Source: CAYOWQ01 sp964407695 (GTDB lineage Bacteria > Planctomycetota > Phycisphaerae > Phycisphaerales > SM1A02). From it: DNA of 64,000 nt. Shown one piece after another: positions 48,990 to 57,304 of this stretch; position 1 is the first letter of the stretch; each line of letters begins with the position of its first letter. The position numbers and the translations under genes are program-made. Under the pieces are notes generated by a model, which did no database searches, was not told the origin of the DNA, and saw only the letters and a program-made list of their open reading frames with translations. The stretch lies in the NCBI GenBank assembly GCA_964407695.1, contig CAYOWQ010000008.1:124001-188000 (forward strand). The letters run 5' to 3'.

Positions 48990-49712
48990 GTGACATCTTC
49001 CTCGCCTCCACCCACTTCACTTCCCGCACCCTCGTCCTGGGTTTCGCGACTGTCCGGCCGATTCATCGTTTTCGACGGACCGGACGGATCGGGCAAATCC
49101 ACCCAGTTTGCCCGGTTTGCGGAGTGGTGTCGTACAGGCGGCGTGGACGTCGTTGAAGTTCGCGAGCCGGGCGGAACAGCCATCGGCGAGCAAATACGCA
49201 CGGTCTTGCTCAGTCCGGCAAATTCCGAGATGGACCTTTTCAGTGAAATGCTTCTCTATATGGCCAGCCGTGCCCAGTTGCTGGCGGAGCGGATTCGACC
49301 GGCCCTGGCCAAGGGGCAATTCGTGCTTGCCGACCGCTTCGTCAGTTCGACGCTGGCGTATCAGGGCGCCGGCGGCGGGATGACTCGCGAGGCCATCATG
49401 GCGGTCGCGGCCATTGCGGTGGGCGAGACGTGGCCTGACCTGACTGTGATTTTCGATGTGGATGAGGCGACGGCCGCGAAGAGGCTTGTGGGCGGCTCGG
49501 CGAAGAAACGCCGTCCTGCTGCAGACGAGTTGGGGCTGTTCGCTGACCGGATGGAGTCTCAGGATGCGGAATACCGTCGCCGCGTTCGAGAGGGGTATCT
49601 GGACCAGGCCAGGCGGGAACCCGCGAAGTATCTCATCATCGATGGATCCAAGGATGCGGACACGGTGTTTGGGGCACTGATTGAGGGGCTGCGGCGGATT
49701 CTGGGCGGATAG
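48990..49712 (+). CDS. tmk: thymidylate kinase
   Basis: A 240-residue enzyme converting dTMP to dTDP. P-loop FDGPDGSGKSTQFARF, the dTMP-binding DRF motif in FVLADRFVSSTLAYQGAGG, REPGGTAIGEQIR, and a LID GGSAKKRRPAADELG that lacks some of the usual arginines. I chose the GTG at 48990 since upstream codons on this strand are within the divergent gene. The N-terminal 22 residues are Ser/Pro-rich before the usual start of the fold. It is surrounded by zinc-ribbon membrane proteins rather than by dTMP genes. Confidence 0.93.
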   Translation: MTSSSPPPTSLPAPSSWVSRLSGRFIVFDGPDGSGKSTQFARFAEWCRTGGVDVVEVREPGGTAIGEQIRTVLLSPANSEMDLFSEMLLYMASRAQLLAERIRPALAKGQFVLADRFVSSTLAYQGAGGGMTREAIMAVAAIAVGETWPDLTVIFDVDEATAAKRLVGGSAKKRRPAADELGLFADRMESQDAEYRRRVREGYLDQARREPAKYLIIDGSKDADTVFGALIEGLRRILGG

Positions 49713-49762
49713 GGCGGAACGCCATCGGGACGCGAGTTGTCACGATGTACACTTGAAGAATC

Positions 49763-50650
49763 ATGGGCTACGACCTTGCTCCCGCAATGGATGCTCCGCC
49801 GGAACCGAGGCCGGCCGCATGCACCCATTGCGGGTACCTGCTGAATTCCGATCAGCCAGTGGCGAGATGTTCCGAATGCGGGGTTGAGAATCTGCTCGTT
49901 GACGACCGGCGACTTCTTTTGCGATTCGCCGATCCGAAATGGGTGTCTCGGCTGGCGATGGGAACAACGATTCTTCGATGGTCCATCACTGCTTTCGTCG
50001 CAGACATCGTGTTGGCCTTCTTGATCGTTGCTGTTGATGTCTCTACCGGATTCGGAATACTGCTGTCGGGACTTGTCGGCCAGTGCGTTCAGGCGATCAT
50101 TTTGCTGATATTGGCGCTTTCGGCGATCACCGGGCCCCTTGGGATGGCCATGGTGCTGTCGCCTGATCCGCGGGTTGATGAATCGACGAAATCGCGACAG
50201 TCAGTATTGCGGTGGGTTCTGGCGTTCTCGCTTGTTCCAATGCTTGCCTCAGCCGCAGTGGAGACCTTTGTTTGGACGCCGTGGACTTGGACAGGTCCAT
50301 CATTGCGATTCCTGACCGTGGTTCTTGTTCTGCTTGGAGCTGCCAATGCGGTCGAACGCCGCCACCTAATTACACGTGCCAGCTGGCTGCAGGGACGGGA
50401 TCGACTCGCCATCGACACCACCACCGAGCGTCCAAGGACAACTCTCATCATCATCGTAATTCTGGTGCTGGTTTCCGCAGCTGCAGCTCTCATGCGAAGC
50501 GGCCCGCTCCGCGCGCTCACTCACGTATCCGCCGCAAGCGCCTTGGTTGTTCTCATCCTTGCCTTCACTCTCGCCAGGCAACGAAGGGCCATTGAATCTG
50601 AGCGTCAGGCGGCGTATTCGATGAGAGGCCGACTGCAGCTACCCACCTAA
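49763..50650 (+). CDS. zinc-ribbon multi-span membrane protein
   Basis: A 295-residue protein with an N-terminal zinc ribbon CTHCGYLLNSDQPVARCSEC at about residues 20-39, followed by GVENLLVD, then about six membrane segments (AFVADIVLAFLIVAVDV, AIILLILALSAITGPLGMA, ASAAVETFVW, FLTVVLVLLGAANA, LIIIVILVLVSAAAALM and ASALVVLILAFTLA). It resembles the 47596 protein in design, though not close enough to align by eye. The function is unknown. It lies between tmk and gmk, with gmk 14 bases away and convergent. Confidence 0.7.
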   Translation: MGYDLAPAMDAPPEPRPAACTHCGYLLNSDQPVARCSECGVENLLVDDRRLLLRFADPKWVSRLAMGTTILRWSITAFVADIVLAFLIVAVDVSTGFGILLSGLVGQCVQAIILLILALSAITGPLGMAMVLSPDPRVDESTKSRQSVLRWVLAFSLVPMLASAAVETFVWTPWTWTGPSLRFLTVVLVLLGAANAVERRHLITRASWLQGRDRLAIDTTTERPRTTLIIIVILVLVSAAAALMRSGPLRALTHVSAASALVVLILAFTLARQRRAIESERQAAYSMRGRLQLPT

Positions 50651-50664
50651 TTCGGAGCTGCGAC

Positions 50665-51282
50665 TCAACCGCCCTTGCGCCCGGAGCCGGCCATCGTACC
50701 GATGCGCTGCGTCACAGCCTTGCACACTTCTTCGATGGTGCGGTCGAGCACATCATTGACCAGAAACGCGTCGTAGACACCGCTCGAGTGGGCCAGTTCA
50801 TCCTCTCGACGCGCTTCGGCGAGGCGGCGTTCGATCGACTCGGCGTCATCGCGATTGCGATCGATCAGGCGCTTACGAAGCTGTTCCTCCGATGGGGCAT
50901 TGATGAAGATCATGAGTGCCTGCGGCATGGCGCTTCGCACTTGAATCGCCCCCTGGACGTCAATATCAAGGAGCACCAGGTCCCCATCCCGCAGAGATTC
51001 CTCCACGGGGCCGCGCGGCGTGCCGTACCACGACCGGCCGAAGACCTGCGCATATTCCAGAAACCGGCCCTCGTCGATCCATCGCTGGAATTCCGGCTCG
51101 CTGATGAAGAAGTAGTCGCGGCCGTGCAGCTCGCCGGGGCCCGGCGCGCGTGTTGTCGCAGAGACAGAGAAGATGCCTTTGCAGCGTTCCTCGACGCCGT
51201 GAGTCACCGATGTCTTTCCCGACCCGGAGGGGCCGGAAATGACGAGGAGAAGGCCGGGATAGTCAGTCCGGGGTTTGTCCAC
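50665..51282 (-). CDS. gmk: guanylate kinase
   Basis: A 205-residue enzyme that phosphorylates GMP to GDP. P-loop ISGPSGSGKTSVTHG, GMP-binding VSATTRAPGPGELHGRDYFF and FLEYAQVFGRSWYGTPRGPV, and VLLDIDVQGAIQVR are standard. I chose the GTG at 51282 because the resulting length equals typical Gmk and the sequence just upstream is not conserved; several alternative upstream starts exist, and none has a strong ribosome-binding site. The zinc-ribbon protein gene 51410-52090 precedes it on the same strand. Confidence 0.94.
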   Translation of the reverse strand: MDKPRTDYPGLLLVISGPSGSGKTSVTHGVEERCKGIFSVSATTRAPGPGELHGRDYFFISEPEFQRWIDEGRFLEYAQVFGRSWYGTPRGPVEESLRDGDLVLLDIDVQGAIQVRSAMPQALMIFINAPSEEQLRKRLIDRNRDDAESIERRLAEARREDELAHSSGVYDAFLVNDVLDRTIEEVCKAVTQRIGTMAGSGRKGG

Positions 51283-51409
51283 GATGCGGAGTGTACCGGC
51301 GAAACTGCGAAACACGAGGCTGTTCTGACCGGCCGGAAAGTGACGGGGCCGCAGCGTCTCCGTCAAATCCCATGAAGTCCCACGACGCGGAACATGGCCG
51401 TTTGAAACT

Positions 51410-52090
51410 CTAGGACCTTGAGGTGCCGCATTCCGGGCATTCAGGGCTCTGCGAATTTCCACGGAGATCGTATCCGCAGGCCACACACTTTCCGCGGCTC
51501 CTGCGCAGAACGCGTTGCACCCGCTGCGGTCCGATCCACAGAATCCTCAAGACAATCGCGTACACGATGGTGTTGATGACCACACCGGGAAGAATCGGGC
51601 GCAACGGAAGGTAGCGAACGTCGTAGCCGTCTCGCAGATGGCTGTCGATCGCCAGGATGCCGACAGTACCGACACCTGTGGGATTCTCTCGCACGACACA
51701 CATGAACGAACGGAACGGCCAACCGCGAAGAAATGCGTGGCCGTCGCAATGAGTCGCCAGGCCGCTTCCCTTGGAGCTGACTTGGAGAGCGCTGAAGAAC
51801 TCGTCGACAAGCATCCCGAGATTCCAGTCCGGTGACTTGGCGGTCGGCAGTCCTTGTGAGGGAAAGTAATCTTGCCACTTCGCGATGTACCAGGACGTAC
51901 CGAAGCCTTCGAGACGAAGCAACTTCCATCCGGTGTGGTCGTCCGGACTGGAGGGGTCAAGATGAAACCCTGTTCGGAATCCGTCGCAACGATCATAATC
52001 CACCGTCAAGGCAATGACCCAGGCCACAAGGACATTCGCCACAACACCCAACGCAAGAAAGACGAAAATGCAGCGGAAGTTGATTTTCAT
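51410..52090 (-). CDS. membrane protein with C-terminal zinc ribbon (CGYDLRGN type)
   Basis: A 226-residue protein: one N-terminal membrane span (IFVFLALGVVANVLVAWVIA), a soluble loop of about 120 residues, a second span (PILPGVVINTIVYAIVLRI) and a C-terminal zinc ribbon CVACGYDLRGNSQSPECPEC. The CGYDLRGN ribbon at the extreme C-terminus is a common planctomycete feature. Here the ribbon is at the C-terminus, whereas the 47596 and 49763 proteins carry theirs at the N-terminus. Unknown function. The start ATG at 52090 was preferred to longer alternatives that precede the transmembrane segment. Confidence 0.72.
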   Translation of the reverse strand: MKINFRCIFVFLALGVVANVLVAWVIALTVDYDRCDGFRTGFHLDPSSPDDHTGWKLLRLEGFGTSWYIAKWQDYFPSQGLPTAKSPDWNLGMLVDEFFSALQVSSKGSGLATHCDGHAFLRGWPFRSFMCVVRENPTGVGTVGILAIDSHLRDGYDVRYLPLRPILPGVVINTIVYAIVLRILWIGPQRVQRVLRRSRGKCVACGYDLRGNSQSPECPECGTSRS

Positions 52091-52329
52091 GATCCCGCAC
52101 GACGGTATTGGCAGGAAACCGTGATTTGTACCGGCTCGGACGGTCCTTGCCACACTTAAAGGCTCGATGTTTTTGTCCCCGCAGCGAAATTTTCCCCTGC
52201 ATGTCCGAACGACTGTAACCGGATGACCGGGGTGTTCGGATTCTCCTACCGATCGATCGTACCTTGCCACAAGGAGTATTGGTCGTTCCGAATCGAAGGG
52301 ACTCTGGGGCGACCCCCCAGCGAAAGGCA

Positions 52330-52363
52330 GGTTGCGAACGCTTGAGCGGAAGCGTTCGCAACC
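52330..52363 (-). terminator. 14-bp perfect hairpin after the 52370-52696 gene
   Basis: GGTTGCGAACGCTT (52330-52343) pairs exactly with AAGCGTTCGCAACC (52350-52363) around a GAGCGG loop, directly downstream of the minus-strand gene's stop. On the minus strand it is followed by TGCCTTTCGC, a poor U-tract. A second small stem (CTGGGG/CCCCAG) lies just beyond. It is listed as a likely terminator or transcript-end structure. Confidence 0.55.
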
Positions 52364-52369
52364 CAGGAA

Positions 52370-52696
52370 TCATGCCAGTTCAGGCCGCATCGATTTGAAG
52401 ACACGGCGGCCGAAGGCGCTGGACACGGCCGCGAGGTGATGTCGGCGGATATCGATCACCTGCGACTGGCGCGAGGGATTGCGCACCAGCACGAACGGCA
52501 GGCAGACCGCTTCCACACGAAAGACTTCGGCGGCTCGATACGGAGTGAAGGCGATCCGTGTGATTTCGAGCGGCGCCAACGTGTCGTCGCAACACCCTCG
52601 GAGGATTTCTTCAATGGTGTGCAGCACGACAACGTAGGTTTCGGTTTCGATATCTTCTGGAGCGAGAGGTTTGGCGAGTTGTGTGGAGGTGCACAT
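52370..52696 (-). CDS. conserved hypothetical protein
   Basis: A 108-residue protein (ATG at 52696; a GTG at 52705 would add 3). Sequence: TSTQLAKPLAPEDIETETYV, VVVLHTIEEILRGCCDD, LAPLEITRIAFTPYRAAEVF and RVEAVCLPFVLVRN, then NPSRQSQVIDIRRHHLAAVS. It looks like a small alpha/beta protein without membrane segments; one Cys pair (CC). I do not recognise a family. It is followed by a strong hairpin and preceded by a 278-base gap from aat without clear features. Confidence 0.6.
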   Translation of the reverse strand: MCTSTQLAKPLAPEDIETETYVVVLHTIEEILRGCCDDTLAPLEITRIAFTPYRAAEVFRVEAVCLPFVLVRNPSRQSQVIDIRRHHLAAVSSAFGRRVFKSMRPELA

Positions 52697-52974
52697 GGCG
52701 ACCACGCTTCGGCGTTGCCGAGTCAGGACAAGGGCGGGAGATCACGCGGCATCGCTATCACGATGACGTGAGATTCACGAACAAATTCGATGAGAAACGG
52801 GGCGGGCGCGGGTTCGAGCAGCCTCAGCCATGGAACCGGCGACGCGGACCTCGCAGCGCGAGGCATCGCCGCGAGGCGAGTTCTCGAACTGTCGAACCGA
52901 AGTTGGTCGGCGTCACACGCATGAGCGATCCTTGAATTGATGCGGGGGGAATATTGGCCCGTAACTCGAGGAAG

Positions 52975-53658
52975 TCAAGCGGAATCGCTGGGATTGGTTT
53001 GCTGCGAGCGATCGAAGGCGTGCCAGTCGCCGAAGGGGCCGGTGGGCGGTTCAAACGGATCAAGGGCATCCGCAAGCCGATCCATGTATTCCTCGGCGGG
53101 AATCTCGATGACGCCGAATCGCATGAGATGAGCATTCACAAACTGCGTGTCGAGGAGCTGGAAGCCTCCGGCGCGCAATCGCTCAACAAGATGAACGAGG
53201 CAGACCTTTGAAGCATCGGTCCCCCCGAGTGCCGGCCGGCTGAACATGCTTTCGCCAAAGAACGCAGCGCCGAGGTGAACGCCATAAAGACCGCCGACGA
53301 GTTGGCCGTCGCGCCAGGCCTCGACGGAGTGAGCATGGCCGCGTTGAGCGAGGCCCTGATACGCAGCGCGGAGTCGATCGTTCATCCACGGCCGGTTGCG
53401 GGCAGTTCGGGGGCTGGCGCATTCATCGAGGACGCGGTCGAAGGCGGTGTCGACGGTGATCTGGAAGCGGCGGCTTCGCACAACCCGTCCAAGGCTGGCT
53501 GGAATGTGAAAGGAATCGAGCGGGAGGATGCCTCGAGGGTCGGGGCAGAACCAGCTGATTGGGGCTCCGCGGCGGGAGGTATCCGCCATAGGGAAAATTC
53601 CCTGGGAGTACGCCAGAATCAGGAGGTCTGGAGTGGGATGGTCGAGGCGGTCGGGCAT
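52975..53658 (-). CDS. aat: leucyl/phenylalanyl-tRNA-protein transferase
   Basis: A 227-residue enzyme of the N-end-rule pathway that adds Leu or Phe to N-terminal Arg or Lys of proteins. Markers are TPDLLILAYSQGIFPM (typical N-terminus after MPDRLDH), WFCPDPRGILPLDSFHIP, SRRFQITVDTAFDRVLDECA, WMNDRLRAAYQGLAQRGHAH, GGLYGVHLGAAFFGESMFSR, SKVCLVHLVERLRAGGFQLL and DTQFVNAHLMRFGV. The start is set at the ATG at 53658; the upstream ATG-type codon at 53700 overlaps the promoter of the divergent lamin-tail protein. Confidence 0.95.
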   Translation of the reverse strand: MPDRLDHPTPDLLILAYSQGIFPMADTSRRGAPISWFCPDPRGILPLDSFHIPASLGRVVRSRRFQITVDTAFDRVLDECASPRTARNRPWMNDRLRAAYQGLAQRGHAHSVEAWRDGQLVGGLYGVHLGAAFFGESMFSRPALGGTDASKVCLVHLVERLRAGGFQLLDTQFVNAHLMRFGVIEIPAEEYMDRLADALDPFEPPTGPFGDWHAFDRSQQTNPSDSA

Positions 53659-53727
53659 GAGACTGAGCGCTGTGGCAGTCGGGGTGCGGCCATGTATCAT
53701 GCCCGTTCAACCTCCCGGAGCAAGGTG

Positions 53728-54525
53728 ATGCGAAAGATCCTCGTGGGCGCTTCAGCAGCGGCAATGGCGAGCCTGTCTGTGGCAGATGGGAAGATCGTGA
53801 TTACGGAGATCATGTATAACCCCGCCTCGGCCGAACGAAAGAACCAGACGGAGTGGGTGGAGATCGCCAACGTGGGCGATGCCCCCGTGGCGATGCGCGG
53901 CTGGAAGCTTGACGACGAGGACAAGGACAATTTCGGTGCGTTCAACGTGACGCTGGACCCCGGAGGTGTGGCAGTCTTGATCAATGGAGACGAGTGCACG
54001 GAGGCGCAGTTTCGAGGGGCTTGGGATTCTGCGAGCGCCCCGAAGCGGACGTACACGGTGATTCCGGTGGCGTGGGGAAGCCTGGCCAACACACCGGGGC
54101 CGGACAATGAAATCCTTCAATTGCTTGATGACCGCGGTGCCGTGCAATGCGAAGTGAGACAAACCGGCGGCGGATGGCCCAAGGTTGGATCCGGGGGTGC
54201 GAGCATCGTCCTGATCGATCCTCATCATAGTGATGCCTCCAGTGGGCCATCGTGGCAGAAAGCTGCGGTCGCAAACGGGGCGTTTGCGTGCGCAGTCAAC
54301 GAAGTGTTCGACAAACCCGACATGGGGTCGCCGGGCATGATCCCGGGAGCAGGGACAGCCAGTCCGCCATCGCAGTCACAAGACCCTGTCATCATCACGC
54401 AAGCGCCGAGCGAAGACAGCGGTTCAGACGGTGGCGCAACGGGAGTTTCCGGCGGCGGGACCGGCGCGAGACCGAATCCAGCGATTCGGCCGCCACGAAA
54501 ATCGCCGAACAGCATCGACTATTGA
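53728..54525 (+). CDS. secreted lamin-tail-domain (LTD) protein
   Basis: A 265-residue protein with an SD of GGAG...AAGGTG just before the ATG. The signal peptide is KILVGASAAAMASLSVA. An LTD (immunoglobulin-like) domain spans about residues 20-160: KIVITEIMYNPASAERKNQT, EWVEIANVGDAPVAMRGWKL, DDEDKDNFGAFNVTL, GVAVLINGDECTEAQF. This beta-sandwich is common in exported bacterial proteins and binds or organises surface components. The Cys-containing C-terminus is followed by a Gly/Ser/Pro-rich tail (SGSDGGATGVSGGGTGARP), probably a linker to the cell surface. It may carry no catalytic function. Confidence 0.82.
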   Translation: MRKILVGASAAAMASLSVADGKIVITEIMYNPASAERKNQTEWVEIANVGDAPVAMRGWKLDDEDKDNFGAFNVTLDPGGVAVLINGDECTEAQFRGAWDSASAPKRTYTVIPVAWGSLANTPGPDNEILQLLDDRGAVQCEVRQTGGGWPKVGSGGASIVLIDPHHSDASSGPSWQKAAVANGAFACAVNEVFDKPDMGSPGMIPGAGTASPPSQSQDPVIITQAPSEDSGSDGGATGVSGGGTGARPNPAIRPPRKSPNSIDY

Positions 54526-54591
54526 ACGTCCTCTCTCCTGTGTGAGTCCTGATGATGGTTGGGCTCATCGAGCCCTATCATCCGCTCGAAT

Positions 54592-56547
54592 ATGGCTCCG
54601 CCGCCGAAGCCCGGATGGGCCCGACTGTTTGACGATTCAACGGAAATGCCCTTGGCCATCGCCGCGGGCGCCACGCTTCTCGCCGGGTTTGCTCTCTGGC
54701 GCCTGGCACCGGGCGCATCCTCGTCAATTGGCCAGGGATTGGTGTGGGTCAGTCTCGTACTGGGATCGGTTCACGGCCTCGCTGCTGCCTGGCAATCACT
54801 TCGCCGGTTGAGGCCAGACATCGACGTGCTGATGGTTGTCGGGGCATTCCTCTCGGCATTCATCGGGCATCCCGAAGAAGGGGCACTGCTGCTCTTCATG
54901 TTCACACTGGCGGGCGCCCTTGAGCACCGGGCCATGGCCAAGGCGAAGGATGCCGTTTCCCGGCTGCACAAGCTGATGCCGAAGAACGCCATGAGGCGGT
55001 CGCAGGCCGGAGGCACATCTGATTGGGAGGCGGTGGATCCCGAGGCATTGGTGCCTGGAGATGTCATCCTGGTGCGGCCCGGCGAGACGATCCCGGCCGA
55101 TGGCGATCTGGTTCAGGGCGAGACGTCGGTGGACCAGAGTAGCCTGACAGGTGAGTCCATGCCGCGAAGCGTCCATGTCGGTGACAGCGTGTTTGCCGGC
55201 ACCATGAACATTCAGGGCGCGATCGAAGTCGAGGTGGTTCGGCCCGTGCACGAGTCCAGCATCAAGCGAATTCTGCAGCTGGTGCTTGAAGCTCAGGAAA
55301 CCCGTCAGCCGGTGCAAAGGCTGATTGACAGCTTCTCGACGCCCTACACCGTTGGAGTCTTCGTGGCGGCGGGGCTGGCCCTGCTGTGGTTTGCCTTCGG
55401 TGCGCAACTGGAATGGACAGCCGCGATCTATCGCGCAATTACTCTGCTCGTGGTGGCCAGCCCATGCGCGCTGGTGATTGCAACACCGACGGCCACGTTG
55501 TGCGGCCTGAGCAGGGCTGCTCGCGGCGGCGTTTTGATCAAGGGCGGCGAAGCGCTGGAGCGACTGGGAAGGATCCGATCGATCGCGCTTGACAAGACGG
55601 GCACCCTCACGACCGGACAGATCGAGGTGACACACGTGGAACCCATTGCGGCGAGCAATGTGGATTCGCTGGTGTCGGTGGCCATGGCCGCAGAGGAGCG
55701 ATCGACGCACCCGATCGCAGCGGCCATCGTGCGCTGGGCGGAATCTCAGGAGATCGCCGCCTCGGAGATTGCCAGCCTGACCAATGTGCCGGGCCGCGGG
55801 GTTGAAGGGCAATTCGAGGGAATGCCGGCGCGGATCGGCACCTACGAGTTCTGCGAATCGCTCATTCCGGTCTGTTTTCGAAACCATACCCAGCAGTTGA
55901 TTCAGAAGATCCGCGCCGACGGGGGATTGGCGGTTGTGGTAGCACACGGGGGCGAAGCGCTTGTGCTCGCACTGGCGGACCGGCCCAGGGAAGGTGCGGA
56001 GGAGCTTGCTCGCGGGCTCCGCGATGTCGGCGTCACGAGCGTGGCCATGCTGACCGGCGACCACGTGGATGTGGCGAAGCGGGTGGCGGCCGCGGTGGGC
56101 ATCACCGATGTCAAGGCGGGCCTGATGCCCGAGCAGAAGGTCGACGAGGTTCGTCGGCTCAAGAAATCCAGCGTACGAGGCGGCTTGGCGGTGGTGGGTG
56201 ACGGCGTCAATGATGCTCCAGCGCTGGCGGTGGCCGATATCGGCCTGGCGATGGGCGGCATCGGGGCCGATGCAGCGCTGGAGACGGCCGATGTCGTGCT
56301 GTTGCACGACGACTTGAATCGCATTCCCTGGTCGATCGGGCTGGCTCGCCGCGTGCGCACCATCATGATGGCCAACCTCGTGTTCGCCACGCTGGTGATC
56401 GTGGGCCTGGCGACCGTGACGGTCGTGCTCGGAATCCCGCTGTCAATCGGCGTGCTTGGGCACGAAGGATCAACGCTCATTGTTGTCGCCAACAGCCTGC
56501 GGATTCTGGCCCATCACGGCCCTCGACCCTCAGCTCACGTCGGGTAG
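54592..56547 (+). CDS. heavy-metal translocating P-type ATPase, P1B-4 class
   Basis: A 651-residue metal exporter without an N-terminal HMA domain. Membrane segments include AIAAGATLLAGFALWRL and MVVGAFLSAFIG; ASPCALVIATP provides the SPC motif in TM6; DKTGTLTTG has the phosphorylated Asp; GDGVNDAPALA is the hinge motif; TM8 has GHEGSTLIVVANSLRIL. SPC plus a HEG[GS]T TM8 with no N-terminal metal domain fits class P1B-4, which exports Co, Fe(II), Zn or related ions. The actuator TGES motif reads LTGESMPRS. It overlaps the convergent glycosyltransferase by 18 bases. The upstream lamin-tail gene is 66 bases away; the relation is unproven. Confidence 0.92.
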   Translation: MAPPPKPGWARLFDDSTEMPLAIAAGATLLAGFALWRLAPGASSSIGQGLVWVSLVLGSVHGLAAAWQSLRRLRPDIDVLMVVGAFLSAFIGHPEEGALLLFMFTLAGALEHRAMAKAKDAVSRLHKLMPKNAMRRSQAGGTSDWEAVDPEALVPGDVILVRPGETIPADGDLVQGETSVDQSSLTGESMPRSVHVGDSVFAGTMNIQGAIEVEVVRPVHESSIKRILQLVLEAQETRQPVQRLIDSFSTPYTVGVFVAAGLALLWFAFGAQLEWTAAIYRAITLLVVASPCALVIATPTATLCGLSRAARGGVLIKGGEALERLGRIRSIALDKTGTLTTGQIEVTHVEPIAASNVDSLVSVAMAAEERSTHPIAAAIVRWAESQEIAASEIASLTNVPGRGVEGQFEGMPARIGTYEFCESLIPVCFRNHTQQLIQKIRADGGLAVVVAHGGEALVLALADRPREGAEELARGLRDVGVTSVAMLTGDHVDVAKRVAAAVGITDVKAGLMPEQKVDEVRRLKKSSVRGGLAVVGDGVNDAPALAVADIGLAMGGIGADAALETADVVLLHDDLNRIPWSIGLARRVRTIMMANLVFATLVIVGLATVTVVLGIPLSIGVLGHEGSTLIVVANSLRILAHHGPRPSAHVG

Positions 56548-57279
56548 ATCCATCGCCGACGAGCGGCCTGAAGGATTCTCCCGACGCCCGTCGTACCACA
56601 ATTCGAGGCCTTCGCGCTGTTGCCATGTCTTGGGCCCGCCCCAGAGCAGGCGAAGCGCAATCGACCACAGCTGTGCAGGAGTGTGCATGCGCATTTTTCG
56701 GCCGCTGGTCCAGGTCGGGTCGGAGAGCACGACAAATCGCCCTCGGGCCTTCAGCGCTTTGGAGAGCCACACTTCCTCGCTGGCGAAGTACCGCTCGTCG
56801 AATCCACCAACCGCTTCAAAATCAGTGCGACGGGTGAATACAAAACACCCCGCGGCCAGATTCATCGGAATCCAGACCAGCAGGAACATCCAGAGATAGA
56901 TGCGCGCGAGGAGCGGGATCGGCTCACACATGCGAACGAGACTGCCTCCCCCCACCGCGCCTTCATCGAGTGCGATCAGCGCTCGCTGCAGTGTCGGCGC
57001 GGGCAGAATCGTGTCGGCATCGACGAAAATCAGGATGTCGCCGCGAGCCTGGGCAGCGCCTGCGTTTCGCACGGCCGCGATCTGCCGCTTCTTCACATTG
57101 ATGACGCGGGCTCCGTGGCCGGCTGCGATCGCCTCGGTTTGGTCCGACGAATCGTCGTTCACAACGATGATTTCGTAGGGGCGCTCGCAGACATCGGCCG
57201 CAGCGCGCACGGCGTCGATGGTGGCGCCGATCATCGCCTCTTCGTTCCATGCGGGAATGACAAAGGAGATCATCGGCAT
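56530..57279 (-). CDS. family 2 glycosyltransferase
   Basis: A 249-residue GT2 enzyme. The N-terminus PMISFVIPAWNEEAMIGATI and YEIIVVNDDSSDQTEAIAAG provide the nucleotide-sugar site; the DxD is DILIFVDADTILPAPTLQ. A hydrophobic segment IPLLARIYLWMFLLVWIPMN near residue 140 suggests membrane association. Then comes GCFVFTRRTDFEAVGGFDER, the usual acceptor-side motif, and YFASEEVWLSKAL, resembling an ED acid. Substrate unknown. It follows the aldehyde dehydrogenase on the same strand after 25 bases. Confidence 0.85.
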   Translation of the reverse strand: MPMISFVIPAWNEEAMIGATIDAVRAAADVCERPYEIIVVNDDSSDQTEAIAAGHGARVINVKKRQIAAVRNAGAAQARGDILIFVDADTILPAPTLQRALIALDEGAVGGGSLVRMCEPIPLLARIYLWMFLLVWIPMNLAAGCFVFTRRTDFEAVGGFDERYFASEEVWLSKALKARGRFVVLSDPTWTSGRKMRMHTPAQLWSIALRLLWGGPKTWQQREGLELWYDGRRENPSGRSSAMDLPDVS

Positions 57280-57304
57280 GAGATCAGGTCGCGAGTTACC
57301 GGCT

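Noticed and set aside
54796..56307. Minus-strand frame of 503 codons over the metal ATPase
   Set aside because: Antisense to a P-type ATPase with all catalytic motifs; composition is that of a shadow frame.
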